Positions 17,676-26,464 are shown, counted from the first letter of the stretch. The stretch: 38,829 bases of DNA from Myxococcales bacterium (GCA_012959805.1 DUCN01000017.1:1658-40486); one strand, 5' to 3'. Notes: a model not told the origin generated them from the sequence alone. Translations and numbers: made by a program.

Positions 17676-18688
17676 TCTGCCAGGGCCTGCGCCCTCAAGC
17701 TGAGTTCTGCGGCGAGGAAGGCATGACGCTGCGACATGGCGGTCTCGCTGCGCTCGAGCACGTCCGTGATCAACCTTTCGAAGAAGGGAAAACCGGTCTG
17801 CCCCAGGCAATCGATCTCCTCTTCGCCGTCGGAATTGGTCAAGAAGAGCAGTGACGCCGGGGACTGTCGGCTCGGATCGAGGGTCTTGCGAATCTCGAGA
17901 CTGCCTTCCGTGCCGACGATGAAGCTGCGTCCGTCTCCCCAGCTGGGCAACCCATCCGGTGTATACCAATCCACGCGGGCATAGAAAGACGCGCCGTTGT
18001 CTCCCGTCATCGAGCACTCTCCGAAGTCTTCGAAATTTGGGGAGTCGGGATGTCCGAAGTTTGCGACGCGCGCGAAGTTGACAGACGCGCTCTCACAACC
18101 CGCATAACTCAGGAACTGCTCGACTTGATGGGAACCCAGATCCGTCAAAATTCCTCCCGTGCAAGCCTTCTCAAAAAACCAACTCGGGCGCGTGGGCTTT
18201 GCGAGACGATGTGGGGCGAGGTTCAGCACCTGCAGGACTCTGCCAACCGCACCCGCCTCGATCAATTCGCCGGCGCGCCAGGCTGCATCATTATGCAAAC
18301 GCTCCGCATAATAGACGAAGGTCTTTCGGCCCGTTTCTTCCACACCCCGCCGCAGACTTTCGAGCTGTTCCAAGCTCGTGGCAGGAGCCTTGTCCGTGAA
18401 ATAGTCCTTGCCGCTTTGCATCACCTGAAGACCGAGCTCGACGCGTTCACTCGGCACGGCGGCCGAGGCGACGAGATGGACGTCGTCGGCCGCGAGGACC
18501 TCTTCGAAGCTGCGCAGCTTCGTGACGCCGGGATGGAGTTTGCAGAATCCGTCGAGCCGCTGCGGGTCACGGTCATAGGCGTACTTTAGAGTGCCACCGG
18601 CACTCTCGAGTCCACGACACTGACCGAAAATGTGAGGATGATCGAGGTGGGAGGCCGCAAAACTGAACTCGCTCGCTGCGCGCTTCAT
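17660..18688 (-). CDS. Gfo/Idh/MocA family oxidoreductase
   Basis: A 342-aa NAD(P)-dependent sugar oxidoreductase. The N-terminal Rossmann part is of the subgroup with SHLDHPHIFG in place of a plain GxGxxG, followed by YAYDRDPQRLDGF. The catalytic-lysine motif normally read as EKP is here TDKAPATS. The C-terminal half has TGGILTDLGSHQVEQFL, the typical active-site helix with Asp and His. Members oxidise or reduce hydroxyls of sugars, inositols or their derivatives. It converges on the flavin reductase gene with a 16-nt overlap of coding ends, and the substrates of the neighbouring aldolase, isomerase and dehydrogenase suggest a common pathway. The start ATG 18688 has only a weak ribosome binding site. 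Confidence 0.9.
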   Translation of the reverse strand: MKRAASEFSFAASHLDHPHIFGQCRGLESAGGTLKYAYDRDPQRLDGFCKLHPGVTKLRSFEEVLAADDVHLVASAAVPSERVELGLQVMQSGKDYFTDKAPATSLEQLESLRRGVEETGRKTFVYYAERLHNDAAWRAGELIEAGAVGRVLQVLNLAPHRLAKPTRPSWFFEKACTGGILTDLGSHQVEQFLSYAGCESASVNFARVANFGHPDSPNFEDFGECSMTGDNGASFYARVDWYTPDGLPSWGDGRSFIVGTEGSLEIRKTLDPSRQSPASLLFLTNSDGEEEIDCLGQTGFPFFERLITDVLERSETAMSQRHAFLAAELSLRAQALADHVWD

Positions 18689-18829
18689 GGTGGCGTCCGT
18701 TTAGGAGAGAACCTGTGCCTTGCGCAAAGCATGCCAGCTCAAGCGTGTCGGTTTCGCGCGAGAATCAGCACGATCGTCGGAACGTAAGCTCACGACTCGC
18801 CGTCTATCGGTACTGGCTCGCTGGAGGCC

Positions 18830-18931
18830 CTACTTCTCCTTTTTCTTGAGCTTCTTTTCCTTCTTTTCCTTCACCGTCAGTTTGGTCTTATTGGTCTTCG
18901 CCTTGGGTTTCTTGTCTTTGCTTTTTGACAT
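18830..18931 (-). CDS. Lysine-rich micro-ORF (33 aa)
   Basis: A 33-codon frame from ATG 18931 to TAG 18830. About half the residues are lysine, with Ser/Thr in the first half and Lys/Glu at the end (KEKKEKKLKKKEK). The composition looks like a nucleic-acid-binding or disordered tail, not like random GC-rich sequence, which would give Arg/Ala/Gly. It lies alone in the region upstream of the Gfo/Idh gene. No good ribosome binding site is visible, so it may also be a remnant of a larger gene. No family recognised. Confidence 0.4.
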   Translation of the reverse strand: MSKSKDKKPKAKTNKTKLTVKEKKEKKLKKKEK

Positions 18932-19008
18932 GCTTCGAGGGTACACCGGATCGGCCCTTGAGAGCCAGTGAAAGCGAGTGAAAGTCGTCGATCAATCCGA
19001 TCGACCAC

Positions 19009-19035
19009 CACGACGCACGACGCACGACGCACGAC
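19009..19035 (+). repeat. Heptanucleotide tandem repeat CACGACG (about 4 copies)
   Basis: Three exact CACGACG units and a fourth matching six of seven bases. They lie about 90 bp before the chosen start of the CmcJ-like gene, in sequence that is probably untranslated. A heptamer is not a multiple of three, so copy changes would shift any frame crossing it. Confidence 0.8.
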
Positions 19036-19120
19036 CGGGGCGAATCGGACGAATCTTCTCCAGGGTGGAGACATCCCGACGGGACAGCAGGATCTCCGTC
19101 GCCCTTCGGCGCTCAGAAAT

Positions 19121-20098
19121 ATGCCGTACGCTCCGCTCATGAAGGGTTCTTTCAACTACCTCGACAAGAGTCTCGAATCTTCGCTTCGAAGTAATGGTCG
19201 CGTGTTCACGAGGCGAGATCGAGATGGCAGTGACGCCGGGACCGACGGCGTCGTCATCGATCGCCACGTGCAGCGAGTCGACGACGGCCGTCAACTCGAA
19301 GGCGACGCGCGCTGCACTTTAGAGCGAAGCGGATTCGAACTCCTCGGCAGCCCGCTGCGCGATTCGAGTCTGAATTTTTTCGAGCTCGAACCGGTCGTTG
19401 AACACTACTACCGGGACTGTGCCTCACTCGTGCGGGAAGCCACGCGCGCTCGTGACGTCTACGCCTTCGATCACAACGTGCGGTCCGCGGATGGAAAAAA
19501 GACTCGGCGGAGGCTGGCCGGTGGACAAGAAGTCCAGGCGCCGGCTCGAATCGTCCATGGTGACTATACGTTGATGAGCGCTCCACAGCGCGTTCGTGAT
19601 CTGACTCAGCCACCGGGTCACAACGACACTCTTCTCGGAAGGCTTGCCGACGGGGAGTCCCTGATTTCGCAGGCGCAACACGAACACGTCGTACAGGGCG
19701 GGCGCTTCGCGCTCATCAACGTTTGGCGCAACATCAGCGACGAACCTGTTATGCGAGACCCGATCGCATTCTGTGATGCGCAGAGTGTTGATCCAGAGGA
19801 TCTCGTTGTCTTTGAAATCCGCTATCACGATCGCGTCGGCGAGAATTACTTCGCGAAACACGCCGATCGTCATCGGTGGGTTTTCTATCCTGAAATGACA
19901 CGCGACGAAGTCGTACTGATCAAGCAGTGGGATTCAGCGGGAAGTCTCGCTTGCTCGGAGGGCAGGCAGGCAGACTCCTCGGCCCGCGACTCCCCGTGCA
20001 CATTCAGCTTCCATAGCGCTTTTTTCGATCCGAAAACACCGGAGGATGCCCCGGCACGCTGGAGCATCGAAGTGCGTTGCATGGCATTCTTTGACTAA
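19121..20098 (+). CDS. CmcJ/AsaB-type (GA4 desaturase family) oxidoreductase
   Basis: About 325 aa from ATG 19121 (MPYAPLMKGSFNYL); the frame stays open upstream to 18968 but that part crosses a heptamer repeat and is Arg/Thr-rich. Family motifs in order: VYAFDHNVR, ARIVHGDYT, RFALINVWRNISDEPV, DPEDLVVFEIRYHDR, HRWVFYPEMTRDEVVLIKQWD, and the end ARWSIEVRCMAFFD. This matches the CmcJ/NvfI/AsaB group, proposed hydroxylases or desaturases known mainly from fungal and actinobacterial secondary metabolism. The His and Asp in HGDYT and HRW are candidate metal ligands. It is followed by a P450 gene on the same strand, so both may act on the same small molecule. Confidence 0.85.
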   Translation: MPYAPLMKGSFNYLDKSLESSLRSNGRVFTRRDRDGSDAGTDGVVIDRHVQRVDDGRQLEGDARCTLERSGFELLGSPLRDSSLNFFELEPVVEHYYRDCASLVREATRARDVYAFDHNVRSADGKKTRRRLAGGQEVQAPARIVHGDYTLMSAPQRVRDLTQPPGHNDTLLGRLADGESLISQAQHEHVVQGGRFALINVWRNISDEPVMRDPIAFCDAQSVDPEDLVVFEIRYHDRVGENYFAKHADRHRWVFYPEMTRDEVVLIKQWDSAGSLACSEGRQADSSARDSPCTFSFHSAFFDPKTPEDAPARWSIEVRCMAFFD

Positions 20099-20139
20099 CG
20101 CGATGGGTCGGCGCGCAAAACCAATAACGGATTTTTCAA

Positions 20140-20153
20140 GACTCTGAAGAGTC
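20140..20153. promoter_or_regulatory. Short inverted repeat before the P450 gene
   Basis: GACTCT and AGAGTC separated by GA, centred about 28 bp before the P450 start. It is too short and has no T-run, so a terminator is unlikely; it may be an operator or chance. Confidence 0.25.
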
Positions 20154-20174
20154 ACCAGGGAAAAGGATAAGACG

Positions 20175-21419
20175 ATGACGATGACGACCGGGTTGGAATT
20201 GCTTGATCCCAATGTCTACGGAGAAAAGGGACCGCCACACGAGACCTGGAAGCGGCTTCGCGCCGAATCGCCGGTTCATTGGTGTGAAGTGCCGGATTTT
20301 GAGCCGTTTTGGGCGATTACACGACACGAAGACATCCGGTCGATTGCTCGGCAGCCTGACGTTTTCATCAGCGGAAAAGGCATAACGCCGCTTTATCGCG
20401 ATCCGGCGATGAATCGCAATGAAGGCCCCGGCGCGATGAGAGTCGTCATCAACACTGATCCGCCGGAACATCGAGAGTTGCGAAAGGTCGCTAGTCCTTG
20501 GTTCACGTCGCGGGCACTCAAGTCGATGGATGCGGCGATCTTGAAGAGCGCCAGGGAACTCGTCGACAACTTGGCTAAGGAAGGGGGCGAGGGCGAGACC
20601 AATCTCGCAAGCGGGATCGCGGTCAGTCATCCGCTCCGAATTCTCTCCACGGCTCTCGGTGTTCCCGAAGAGGGAGAGGCGAAAATTCTCGAGCTCTCAA
20701 ATCGCTTGTTTGCCGCGGAGGATGAGGATCTTGGATCGGGGCGGTCGCCCGAGGAATTTGAGCGTCTGGGTCGCGAGTTCATTGAACTCTTTCTTCCGAT
20801 CATCGCCGATCGCCGGGCCAATCCAACCGGCGATCTGGCTTCCATTTTGGCGAATGGCCAGGTGAACGGCGAGGCGATGGGGCCGGCAGAAACTCTGGGC
20901 TACTACCTGATTGTCTTCAACGCCGGTCATGACACAACGAAAAACGCCCTCGCGGGTGGGTTTCGAGCTCTGATCGAGAACCCCGCGGCGTTCGACGCGG
21001 TGAAAGCCGATCCGACTCGCTCGCCCGCACTGGTCGAAGAAATTCTTCGCTGGACGTCATCGGTCAACTACATGAAGCGAACGGCCGCACGTGACACTGA
21101 GATCAATGGCCAGAAGATCAAGGAGGGGGAGGCGGTGATGATGTTCTACGGCTCCGCGAACCGCGACGAATCCGTCTTCGAGAACCCTTATACATTCGAC
21201 CTAGACCGTTCTCCAAACAATCATCTCGCTTTTGGCTACGCAGAGCATTTCTGCATGGGCGCCCAATTTGCTCGCCGATCCATGCGAGCGATTGTCGAAG
21301 AACTTGCGCGACGAATCGATCATTGGGAGATCATCGGTGAGCCCGAGTGGATCTCGTCGAGCTTTGTGGTGGGCCTCAAACATCTGCCCGTGTACTACCG
21401 CATTCGCAAGGATTCTTAG
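20175..21419 (+). CDS. Cytochrome P450
   Basis: A 414-aa soluble bacterial P450. ATG 20175 follows AAAAGGAT at good spacing. The I-helix oxygen-activation motif is AGHDTT, the K-helix ExxR is EILRW, and the haem-binding loop is FGYAEHFCMGAQFARR with the thiolate ligand Cys360. In the loop, the usual FGxGxHxC has Ala in place of the second Gly. The C-terminal half (RTAARDTEINGQKIKEGEAV, NNHLAFGYAEHFC) is most like the CYP125/CYP142/CYP124 group, whose members hydroxylate sterol side chains and branched lipids. No ferredoxin or reductase gene is adjacent, so electron partners must come from elsewhere. It lies 76 nt after the CmcJ-like gene. Confidence 0.95.
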   Translation: MTMTTGLELLDPNVYGEKGPPHETWKRLRAESPVHWCEVPDFEPFWAITRHEDIRSIARQPDVFISGKGITPLYRDPAMNRNEGPGAMRVVINTDPPEHRELRKVASPWFTSRALKSMDAAILKSARELVDNLAKEGGEGETNLASGIAVSHPLRILSTALGVPEEGEAKILELSNRLFAAEDEDLGSGRSPEEFERLGREFIELFLPIIADRRANPTGDLASILANGQVNGEAMGPAETLGYYLIVFNAGHDTTKNALAGGFRALIENPAAFDAVKADPTRSPALVEEILRWTSSVNYMKRTAARDTEINGQKIKEGEAVMMFYGSANRDESVFENPYTFDLDRSPNNHLAFGYAEHFCMGAQFARRSMRAIVEELARRIDHWEIIGEPEWISSSFVVGLKHLPVYYRIRKDS

Positions 21420-21566
21420 AACTCGCGAAGAAACAGAATCACGGTCAGAGTCGCTTTGCAGTCGGATCCTTCCAGATCGGCCGAGCTCTCATCTCGCGCG
21501 ACCAGTCGGGCACAGAACGGTTGGCTCCGTCGCTGTACCCCAGAGCCAACTCCTGGCTTTCCGGCG

Positions 21567-22136
21567 CTATCCCTCAGCGATCAGCTCTACCGACTTTCCA
21601 CGCAGCAAGGGGAACACTGTCATGACCTTGTCGTAAACAGCAACCACACGCACGTGGTGTCCCTTTTCGTAGCCGTGTAGCTGATCGTGCAGCGCGGCGG
21701 AAAAGCGGATCATCGCGGTGTCAAGCCCCGCCGGTCCATCCGTCATATTGAGAACCAGCGTTACTTCGCCAGACGAAGCCTCCGCAATGCGATCCACGTA
21801 GCCGTTCCAGGTCACCTGGGTACCGACCATCTCGTCGCGAATCTCTGCCTCCATGCCTTCCCTGATTTTCTTGGATTTCAGATCCACCGCAGCAGCACCG
21901 CCGAAGCGTGCGAAGTAGGCCTCGAAGGAAATGTCATTCTCGGGATGCACGTCTCCAGGTGGCACTGGCAGTGGTCCTAATGATTTGTCGGCGGGGGCCG
22001 GTTTCAGCACCGGCGTGGGGTTCTGTACAAGAGAGGAAGGGGATTCGGACGATTGGTCTACGGGAAGCAGCAAAGAGACCCCGATCGCGAGTACGACAAT
22101 CGCTCCTAGTATGCCCCCGGTTCGCAGCCTCGACAT
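21567..22136 (-). CDS. Membrane-anchored hypothetical protein, possible OB-like fold
   Basis: A 189-aa protein with one N-terminal membrane helix (GGILGAIVVLAIGVSLLLP), a Pro/Ser-rich spacer to about residue 65, and a compact C-terminal domain. The domain contains EMVGTQVTWNGYVDRI, VTLVLNMTDGPAG and HVRVVAVYDKVMTVFPLL, a beta-strand pattern like an OB fold (tRNA_anti/NirD-like). No family assigned with confidence. It probably faces the periplasm and may bind a ligand. It is third in a minus-strand series with the next gene and the subtilase. Confidence 0.65.
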   Translation of the reverse strand: MSRLRTGGILGAIVVLAIGVSLLLPVDQSSESPSSLVQNPTPVLKPAPADKSLGPLPVPPGDVHPENDISFEAYFARFGGAAAVDLKSKKIREGMEAEIRDEMVGTQVTWNGYVDRIAEASSGEVTLVLNMTDGPAGLDTAMIRFSAALHDQLHGYEKGHHVRVVAVYDKVMTVFPLLRGKSVELIAEG

Positions 22137-22331
22137 CTAATTAGTCCCCAATCAATTCCAGTTGAACTTCATTGCGATTGGCCGGCCCGACTTGGAAGTT
22201 TCAGGTCCGGTCAACCTCTAGAGGGTCACTAGAGTAGTCGGTGATTGCCAAGGGTATATGAAGGGAAATCGATCGACGCGAAAAAAAGTTTTCGACCGTT
22301 ATGTTGGACGTCCCTTCTTGCTGGATCGACG

Positions 22332-23219
22332 TCAGCGGGGAGTCGCCAATTGGTCGATCAAGTTGGTGAGTTGTTCCACCTCGGTGAGGTTCTCCGTGGA
22401 AACCTCGATGACGCCGGACTCTGTGCGAATCCAAACGATGTCCGGCCCGTCAGCGATCGGAAACTGAATCGCCTCAGTTCCCCGGGAAACCGCCGTGATC
22501 GTGTCCGGCAGGATGAATCCGAGAGAGAAGGCGTTGCAGATCCAGCGCTCGTTGGCGCAGGTCATCATGATCGGGCTCCCCAGCGACACGCGCTTGAGCT
22601 CGGGGACTGCAACATCGCGCGGCTCTTCGTCACCGTTTTCGCGCCGGGCCCCGTCACGTTCATTGCTCCATCCTTGCTTACGTTTGTCATTGCTGCGCGA
22701 AGGCGTCTCGGGGTCAGTCCAGTCGTCGGGCGGTTCTGCGTCGCCGCGCGTCGAGCGTGGAACTGCTGCTAAGGAGATGCCCCTCGCAGCGCGCCCGGCG
22801 TCACTCTGAGAGCGATCTTGCGTTACTTCCGCGGTGCGCGTCTCGGAGGAACGGGTCCTCTTGCGGAGAGCGGGAGCATCCATCGGTGTTCCGTCTTGCG
22901 CTTTGAGTCGTTCGTCGGCGGCTAGGGAAGACCCCTCCTCGTGGTGGACCGGCGGTTGGACCGGGGTGTCGACTCCCGGATCCAGGGGCCCACGGGACGC
23001 TCTCCGATCCTTCTTCTCTCGGGGAGCAGTCAGCTGACCCTCCTTGGGCCGCTGTCCCGCCGCAGACGCAGAGTCCTTTGCCGAGGTGCCGCGCGTGTCA
23101 AGGACCCCCCATAGCGGCTCGTGGCGTTCCGTGGCAAAGAGGCCCATGTAGACCAGCACACCCGTCCCGATGACCGCGCCGGCCAAGATCCAGATAAGCC
23201 CTCGCTTGAACTGCAACAT
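22332..23219 (-). CDS. Single-pass membrane protein with long charged disordered region
   Basis: A 295-aa protein. The ATG at 23219 has GGAGGG 3 nt upstream, so it is preferred over the longer frame to 23273. An N-terminal helix (GLIWILAGAVIGTGVLVYMGLF) is followed by about 170 residues rich in Arg, Glu, Asp, Ser and Pro with no obvious fold. The last 85 residues form a small domain (RVSLGSPIMMTCANERWICNAFSLGF, then DIVWIRTESGVIEVS) containing two cysteines. No family recognised. It ends 195 bp before the start of the next minus-strand gene, so an independent transcript end is possible. Confidence 0.6.
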   Translation of the reverse strand: MLQFKRGLIWILAGAVIGTGVLVYMGLFATERHEPLWGVLDTRGTSAKDSASAAGQRPKEGQLTAPREKKDRRASRGPLDPGVDTPVQPPVHHEEGSSLAADERLKAQDGTPMDAPALRKRTRSSETRTAEVTQDRSQSDAGRAARGISLAAVPRSTRGDAEPPDDWTDPETPSRSNDKRKQGWSNERDGARRENGDEEPRDVAVPELKRVSLGSPIMMTCANERWICNAFSLGFILPDTITAVSRGTEAIQFPIADGPDIVWIRTESGVIEVSTENLTEVEQLTNLIDQLATPR

Positions 23220-23294
23220 GATCCCTCCGCCGCGCCACCCGAGTGCTAGGCGAGAGGCGTCTTCCTTTAGCACGCAACGAATTCGCGGCTTGTT

Positions 23295-23333
23295 CTATCT
23301 ACCTACTACCTACTACCTATCTACCTACCTACT
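23295..23333 (-). repeat. Imperfect TAGG/TAGGTAG short-sequence repeat between two genes
   Basis: On the minus strand this reads as about 39 bp of alternating GTAG, GTAGGTA and GATAG units. It lies in the 135-bp gap between the subtilase stop and the start of the downstream membrane protein gene, close upstream of that gene's likely promoter. Short repeats at such positions can change length and alter expression. Confidence 0.8.
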
Positions 23334-23354
23334 GCGCACGTCTGATCTATGAGC

Positions 23355-25460
23355 TCAACTCTTGTGAATCTCAGGTTCAACTACGTCAGGGTCTATACGA
23401 ACCGCCCACAGCGCCGCGACAAGCATGATTCCAACGAGCAGCATAAGACCCGAAAGCGGAAGTGCGGGAACGAGGGGTGGCGCCGTGCAGCCTACGATCG
23501 GTTCGTGGAAGCAGCCGGTGATCTCGTCGCAACCATCCGCGGTGCATTCATCCAAATCGTCGCAATCAAGGGTCGATCCCGAGGTGCAGGCACCCCCGAA
23601 GCACATGTCGTCGCCCATGCAGGCATCGAGATCGTCACACGCGGCGCCCTCGTTGATGGGAGAGCCCTGGCAGGCGCCGGCGGCTTCGTTACAAACACCG
23701 GCGTTACATTGGTCGACGCTGGCTGAACAGTCGGTGGCGCTACCCCCAGTGCACACACCCGCCGTGCACGTCTCGCCTGAGTTGCAGAAAAGCGCGTCGT
23801 CACACGCGGCGCCCTCGTTGATGGGAGAGCCCTGGCAGGCGCCGGCGGCTTCGTTGCAGACACCAGCGTTACATTGGTCGACGCTGGCTGAACAGTCGGT
23901 GGCGCTACCCCCACCGCACACACCAGCCGTGCACGTCTCGCCTGAGTTGCAGAAGAGGCCGTCGTCGCAGACACTCCCTAGCACTTCGAGCTCACAGGTA
24001 GCCGAGCAGCAATCGCCCGATACGGTGTTGTTGTCATCGCAAGCTTCACCCGCCTCGAGTGCTCCGTTACCACACACCGTCAGCAATTGTGCGACGGCGA
24101 GATCGACTCGCGTGCGGGGGAACGACAGACCGCTGCTTGAATTTGTCACCATCGGAGCACCGATCTTGAGGGAACTCAGAATCTGATCAGGGGTCAAGCT
24201 CGGGTCCGCCTCCAACAGCAGTGCTGCTTGGCCGGCGGCATAAGGACTCGAAATCGATGTGCCACCAACGCTGATCGTCCCACCTCCAATGGTTGGAACC
24301 GTTGCCTGAAAGTGAGGCGCCAGAATGTCGAGGAGCGAACCGCTATTGGAATTGCAGACGAGGGAGTCCGCGAGCGCGGGTTCATCGGTGCAGATGATCG
24401 TCGAACAGGTCGCTCCACACCAACTCACGGAGGAAAACGATGTGTCGTAGACGCCACCCACCGAGATGGCTTCGGGGACACAGGCCGGAAATGAGATGCC
24501 GTTGTCGAAGCCGCTATTTCCAGAAGCAACGAATACCGACACCCCGAGGTTCTTGAGCTGCGCGATGCCGTCGGCTGTATTGCTTCCAGTGCACGGCGAC
24601 GCTGACGCGTCGTCGTACGCGCCGAGATCGCCCAGGCTCAGATTGACGACCTTGATGCCGAGGGCCAAACGGTTATCGATTACCCAATCGAGCCCATCAG
24701 CCACGTCGGAAAAGTTGCCTGTGCCTGTTGCACTGAGAACTTTGATTGCCACGATCGATGCATCAGGGGCAATGCCCTGATTTGTGATCGAATTCGAAAC
24801 GATGACCCCAGCGCTCTGAGTACCGTGTCCGTCATCATCTTCGGCCGCGGCCGGGCCGATTTGCTCATCGCTTCCATCGGGACAGCAACCAAGAGGTCCG
24901 GGCAGATTATTGCAGAAACAAGCCTCAGCAATCAGATTCGCGGACACATCGGGATGGTCGGTGTCGATTCCCGTATCGAGAACTGCCACTGTCACTCCGC
25001 TACCCGTCACCCCAAGAGATTGAACATGGGTCGCGCCCACGAGGGCCGCGCCTTGGGTGAGGGATGTGTACGCAATTCGATCGATGTCGATCGATACCAC
25101 TTCGGGGTCGCTCATCAGTGCTTGGATCGCCTCAGCATCCGCCCAACCACTAAAGCCGCTGATCCACCGGTATTGATGTCCAACTGAGAAACGTCCGCGA
25201 TTCATCCGACTGAATACCGCGCGTCGTTTGTTGCTAATGAGTTTGGGCCGCCCCGCCCGCTTAGTCTCGGGGGCGGATTTTCGCAATACAACGGAAATGC
25301 GGATTCCTTCTTTGGGAATCGGCCGATCGAGCACTTTGAGCAGACTCTGGGATCTTGGATCGGCCTCGGCTGAGCTTGGTAGCAGTGCGAAACACAACGC
25401 AACAATTAATCCCAAGCCCAGCAAGACGCTATGGCAGAAATTTGTTGGCCTTGTTCGCAT
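23355..25460 (-). CDS. Secreted subtilisin-like (S8) serine protease with Cys-rich repeats and sorting tail
   Basis: A 701-aa protein. Signal peptide ([18 protein letters not shown]) with likely cleavage after AEA near residue 33, an I9-like propeptide to about 130, then the peptidase. The catalytic triad is Asp162 ([11 protein letters not shown]), His212 (DGHGTQSAG) and Ser402 ([12 protein letters not shown]), with Asn315 (SGNSG) as oxyanion residue. After about residue 460 comes a Myxococcota-type disulfide repeat ([15 protein letters not shown]), then two near-identical 55-residue Cys-rich units and a shorter third. The end is VPALPLSG, a hydrophobic helix, Arg, and a short acidic tail, similar to exosortase-processed anchors. 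The enzyme is probably displayed on the surface. The frame is intact and all catalytic residues are present. Confidence 0.93.
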   Translation of the reverse strand: MRTRPTNFCHSVLLGLGLIVALCFALLPSSAEADPRSQSLLKVLDRPIPKEGIRISVVLRKSAPETKRAGRPKLISNKRRAVFSRMNRGRFSVGHQYRWISGFSGWADAEAIQALMSDPEVVSIDIDRIAYTSLTQGAALVGATHVQSLGVTGSGVTVAVLDTGIDTDHPDVSANLIAEACFCNNLPGPLGCCPDGSDEQIGPAAAEDDDGHGTQSAGVIVSNSITNQGIAPDASIVAIKVLSATGTGNFSDVADGLDWVIDNRLALGIKVVNLSLGDLGAYDDASASPCTGSNTADGIAQLKNLGVSVFVASGNSGFDNGISFPACVPEAISVGGVYDTSFSSVSWCGATCSTIICTDEPALADSLVCNSNSGSLLDILAPHFQATVPTIGGGTISVGGTSISSPYAAGQAALLLEADPSLTPDQILSSLKIGAPMVTNSSSGLSFPRTRVDLAVAQLLTVCGNGALEAGEACDDNNTVSGDCCSATCELEVLGSVCDDGLFCNSGETCTAGVCGGGSATDCSASVDQCNAGVCNEAAGACQGSPINEGAACDDALFCNSGETCTAGVCTGGSATDCSASVDQCNAGVCNEAAGACQGSPINEGAACDDLDACMGDDMCFGGACTSGSTLDCDDLDECTADGCDEITGCFHEPIVGCTAPPLVPALPLSGLMLLVGIMLVAALWAVRIDPDVVEPEIHKS
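23634..23963 (-). repeat. 165-bp tandem repeat (2 units) in the subtilase gene
   Basis: Units 23634-23798 and 23799-23963 are almost identical at DNA level, including silent positions, and a partial third unit follows. Each encodes 55 residues with [29 protein letters not shown] and PINEGAAC. Such identity indicates recent duplication or gene conversion. Confidence 0.9.
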
Positions 25461-25498
25461 CGATTTTACCGAAGTCCGATCCTATTAATGCGGAGGTC

Positions 25499-25666
25499 TC
25501 AGCAAGTGGAGGCCTTACAATCCTTGTCACGTTTCTCAATCGAACATTCTTCGTAGGATTCGAGAAGCCCGAACCACTTCTCTGATCTGTTCGTGGGTGA
25601 GGACTTGCGTGGAAGTTGCTTGCGAGCATCCACTTCGAAATCCTGTTGTGACATGTAGTTTTTCAT
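25499..25666 (-). CDS. Possible 55-aa hypothetical protein
   Basis: ATG 25666 starts a 55-residue hydrophilic peptide (MKNYMSQQDFEVDARKQLPR...) with a plausible natural composition: charged, with few repeats and two C-terminal cysteines. There is no ribosome binding site and no recognised family. Located just upstream of the subtilase on the same strand. It may be a remnant. Confidence 0.25.
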   Translation of the reverse strand: MKNYMSQQDFEVDARKQLPRKSSPTNRSEKWFGLLESYEECSIEKRDKDCKASTC

Positions 25667-25835
25667 CGTTGTGTGAAACGTATGTGAATACGCCACTTTT
25701 TGGCGGCGCTTGCTTCGTTGTAGGGGGCCAAGTTCGCTATTGGCATTCGGGCCTCGACCCCAGGGACTTGAGCGATTCAACCCGCGCAAATTGCCAGGTC
25801 CGATTTCGATCGCGAAGGTTGGACACGCGTAGCCG

Positions 25836-25879
25836 AGCCAGCCGCATAGCGTGAGCCGGCTCACGCGGTCGGGCTGGCT
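25836..25879. repeat. Large interrupted palindrome (44 bp)
   Basis: A perfect 18-bp palindrome (GCGTGAGCCGGCTCACGC, 25849-25866) is flanked symmetrically by AGCCAGCC (25836-25843) and GGCTGGCT (25872-25879), with five unpaired bases on each side. No T-run follows, so it is more likely a protein-binding or recombination site than a terminator. Confidence 0.8.
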
Positions 25880-26464
25880 TCATCGGGATATCCGGATGTG
25901 CATTTAGAAGGACACCCGCAGGGACTGTTCCGCGGCCGTTACTGGAGGTCGTATGCGAAGTGCAACGAATGTGTCATTTCGGTTGCTCAACGCGCGTAGC
26001 TTTGACGGCGACAACGGCGCAGCGGGCGCCATGGTACCGACCAGCCGACGATTGACCTCTTCCGCTTCGGCTACGCGTGCTGACTCCCGGAAACTTCAGA
26101 AGGTGTTCACAAGCGGGTGTTACAACCTTCCCTCAACGACGCCACCACTTGGCAGGCAGTACCGGAGGGAAGGAACTCTACATAGACAAGTGGCTTGGTG
26201 AATAGAAAAGTGTCAATAATTTTGTCATGACGCATTTTGGCTTCCCCGACGTTCCAATCGTGGTGCTTTCGAAGATTCGTAGATTGACACGAAAGAATCG
26301 ACTCCCCGCGCACGTCGAAAAGGCTTCGCCTCTAAGGCCGAGGCAGACGTTCGCAGAGACTCGAGCTTAAGTGGGGCGAGAGTCGTCGGGAAACAAAAAT
26401 GTGTGATTAAGACCCAAGGTCCGACACGGTAGTTGGATGTGCCTAATTTTGAAGGAGACAAGAA

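Larger units (their letters stand above)
25461..26464. other. Gene-poor kilobase
   Basis: I find no recognisable gene over this stretch. The longest frames on both strands are short, change composition, and lack family motifs. Lower GC patches near 25650-25700 and 26200-26230 contrast with the surroundings. It contains a large palindrome (25836-25879) and, at the right end, presumably the promoter of the PEP-CTERM gene. A frame at 25953-26201 has a good GGAGG before its ATG but an unconvincing protein. Confidence 0.6.

Noticed and set aside
18050..18589. A 179-codon plus-strand frame opposite the Gfo/Idh gene
   Set aside because: A shadow of the minus-strand oxidoreductase, whose active-site motifs lie in the same stretch.
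18720..18971. Plus-strand ORF with a Phe/Ser-rich hydrophobic stretch
   Set aside because: The hydrophobic run is the reverse reading of the Lys-rich micro-ORF; there is no start signal.
22245..22331. Rho-independent terminator after the 22332-23219 gene
   Set aside because: A T-run exists on the minus strand, but the preceding sequence gives only a weak AT-rich stem.
23634..23963. CRISPR-like array
   Set aside because: The repeats are 165 bp, contiguous without unique spacers, and protein-coding.
23425..24186. A 253-codon repetitive Ser/Gln/Pro protein on the plus strand
   Set aside because: Its repeats are simply the antisense of the Cys-rich repeats of the subtilase.
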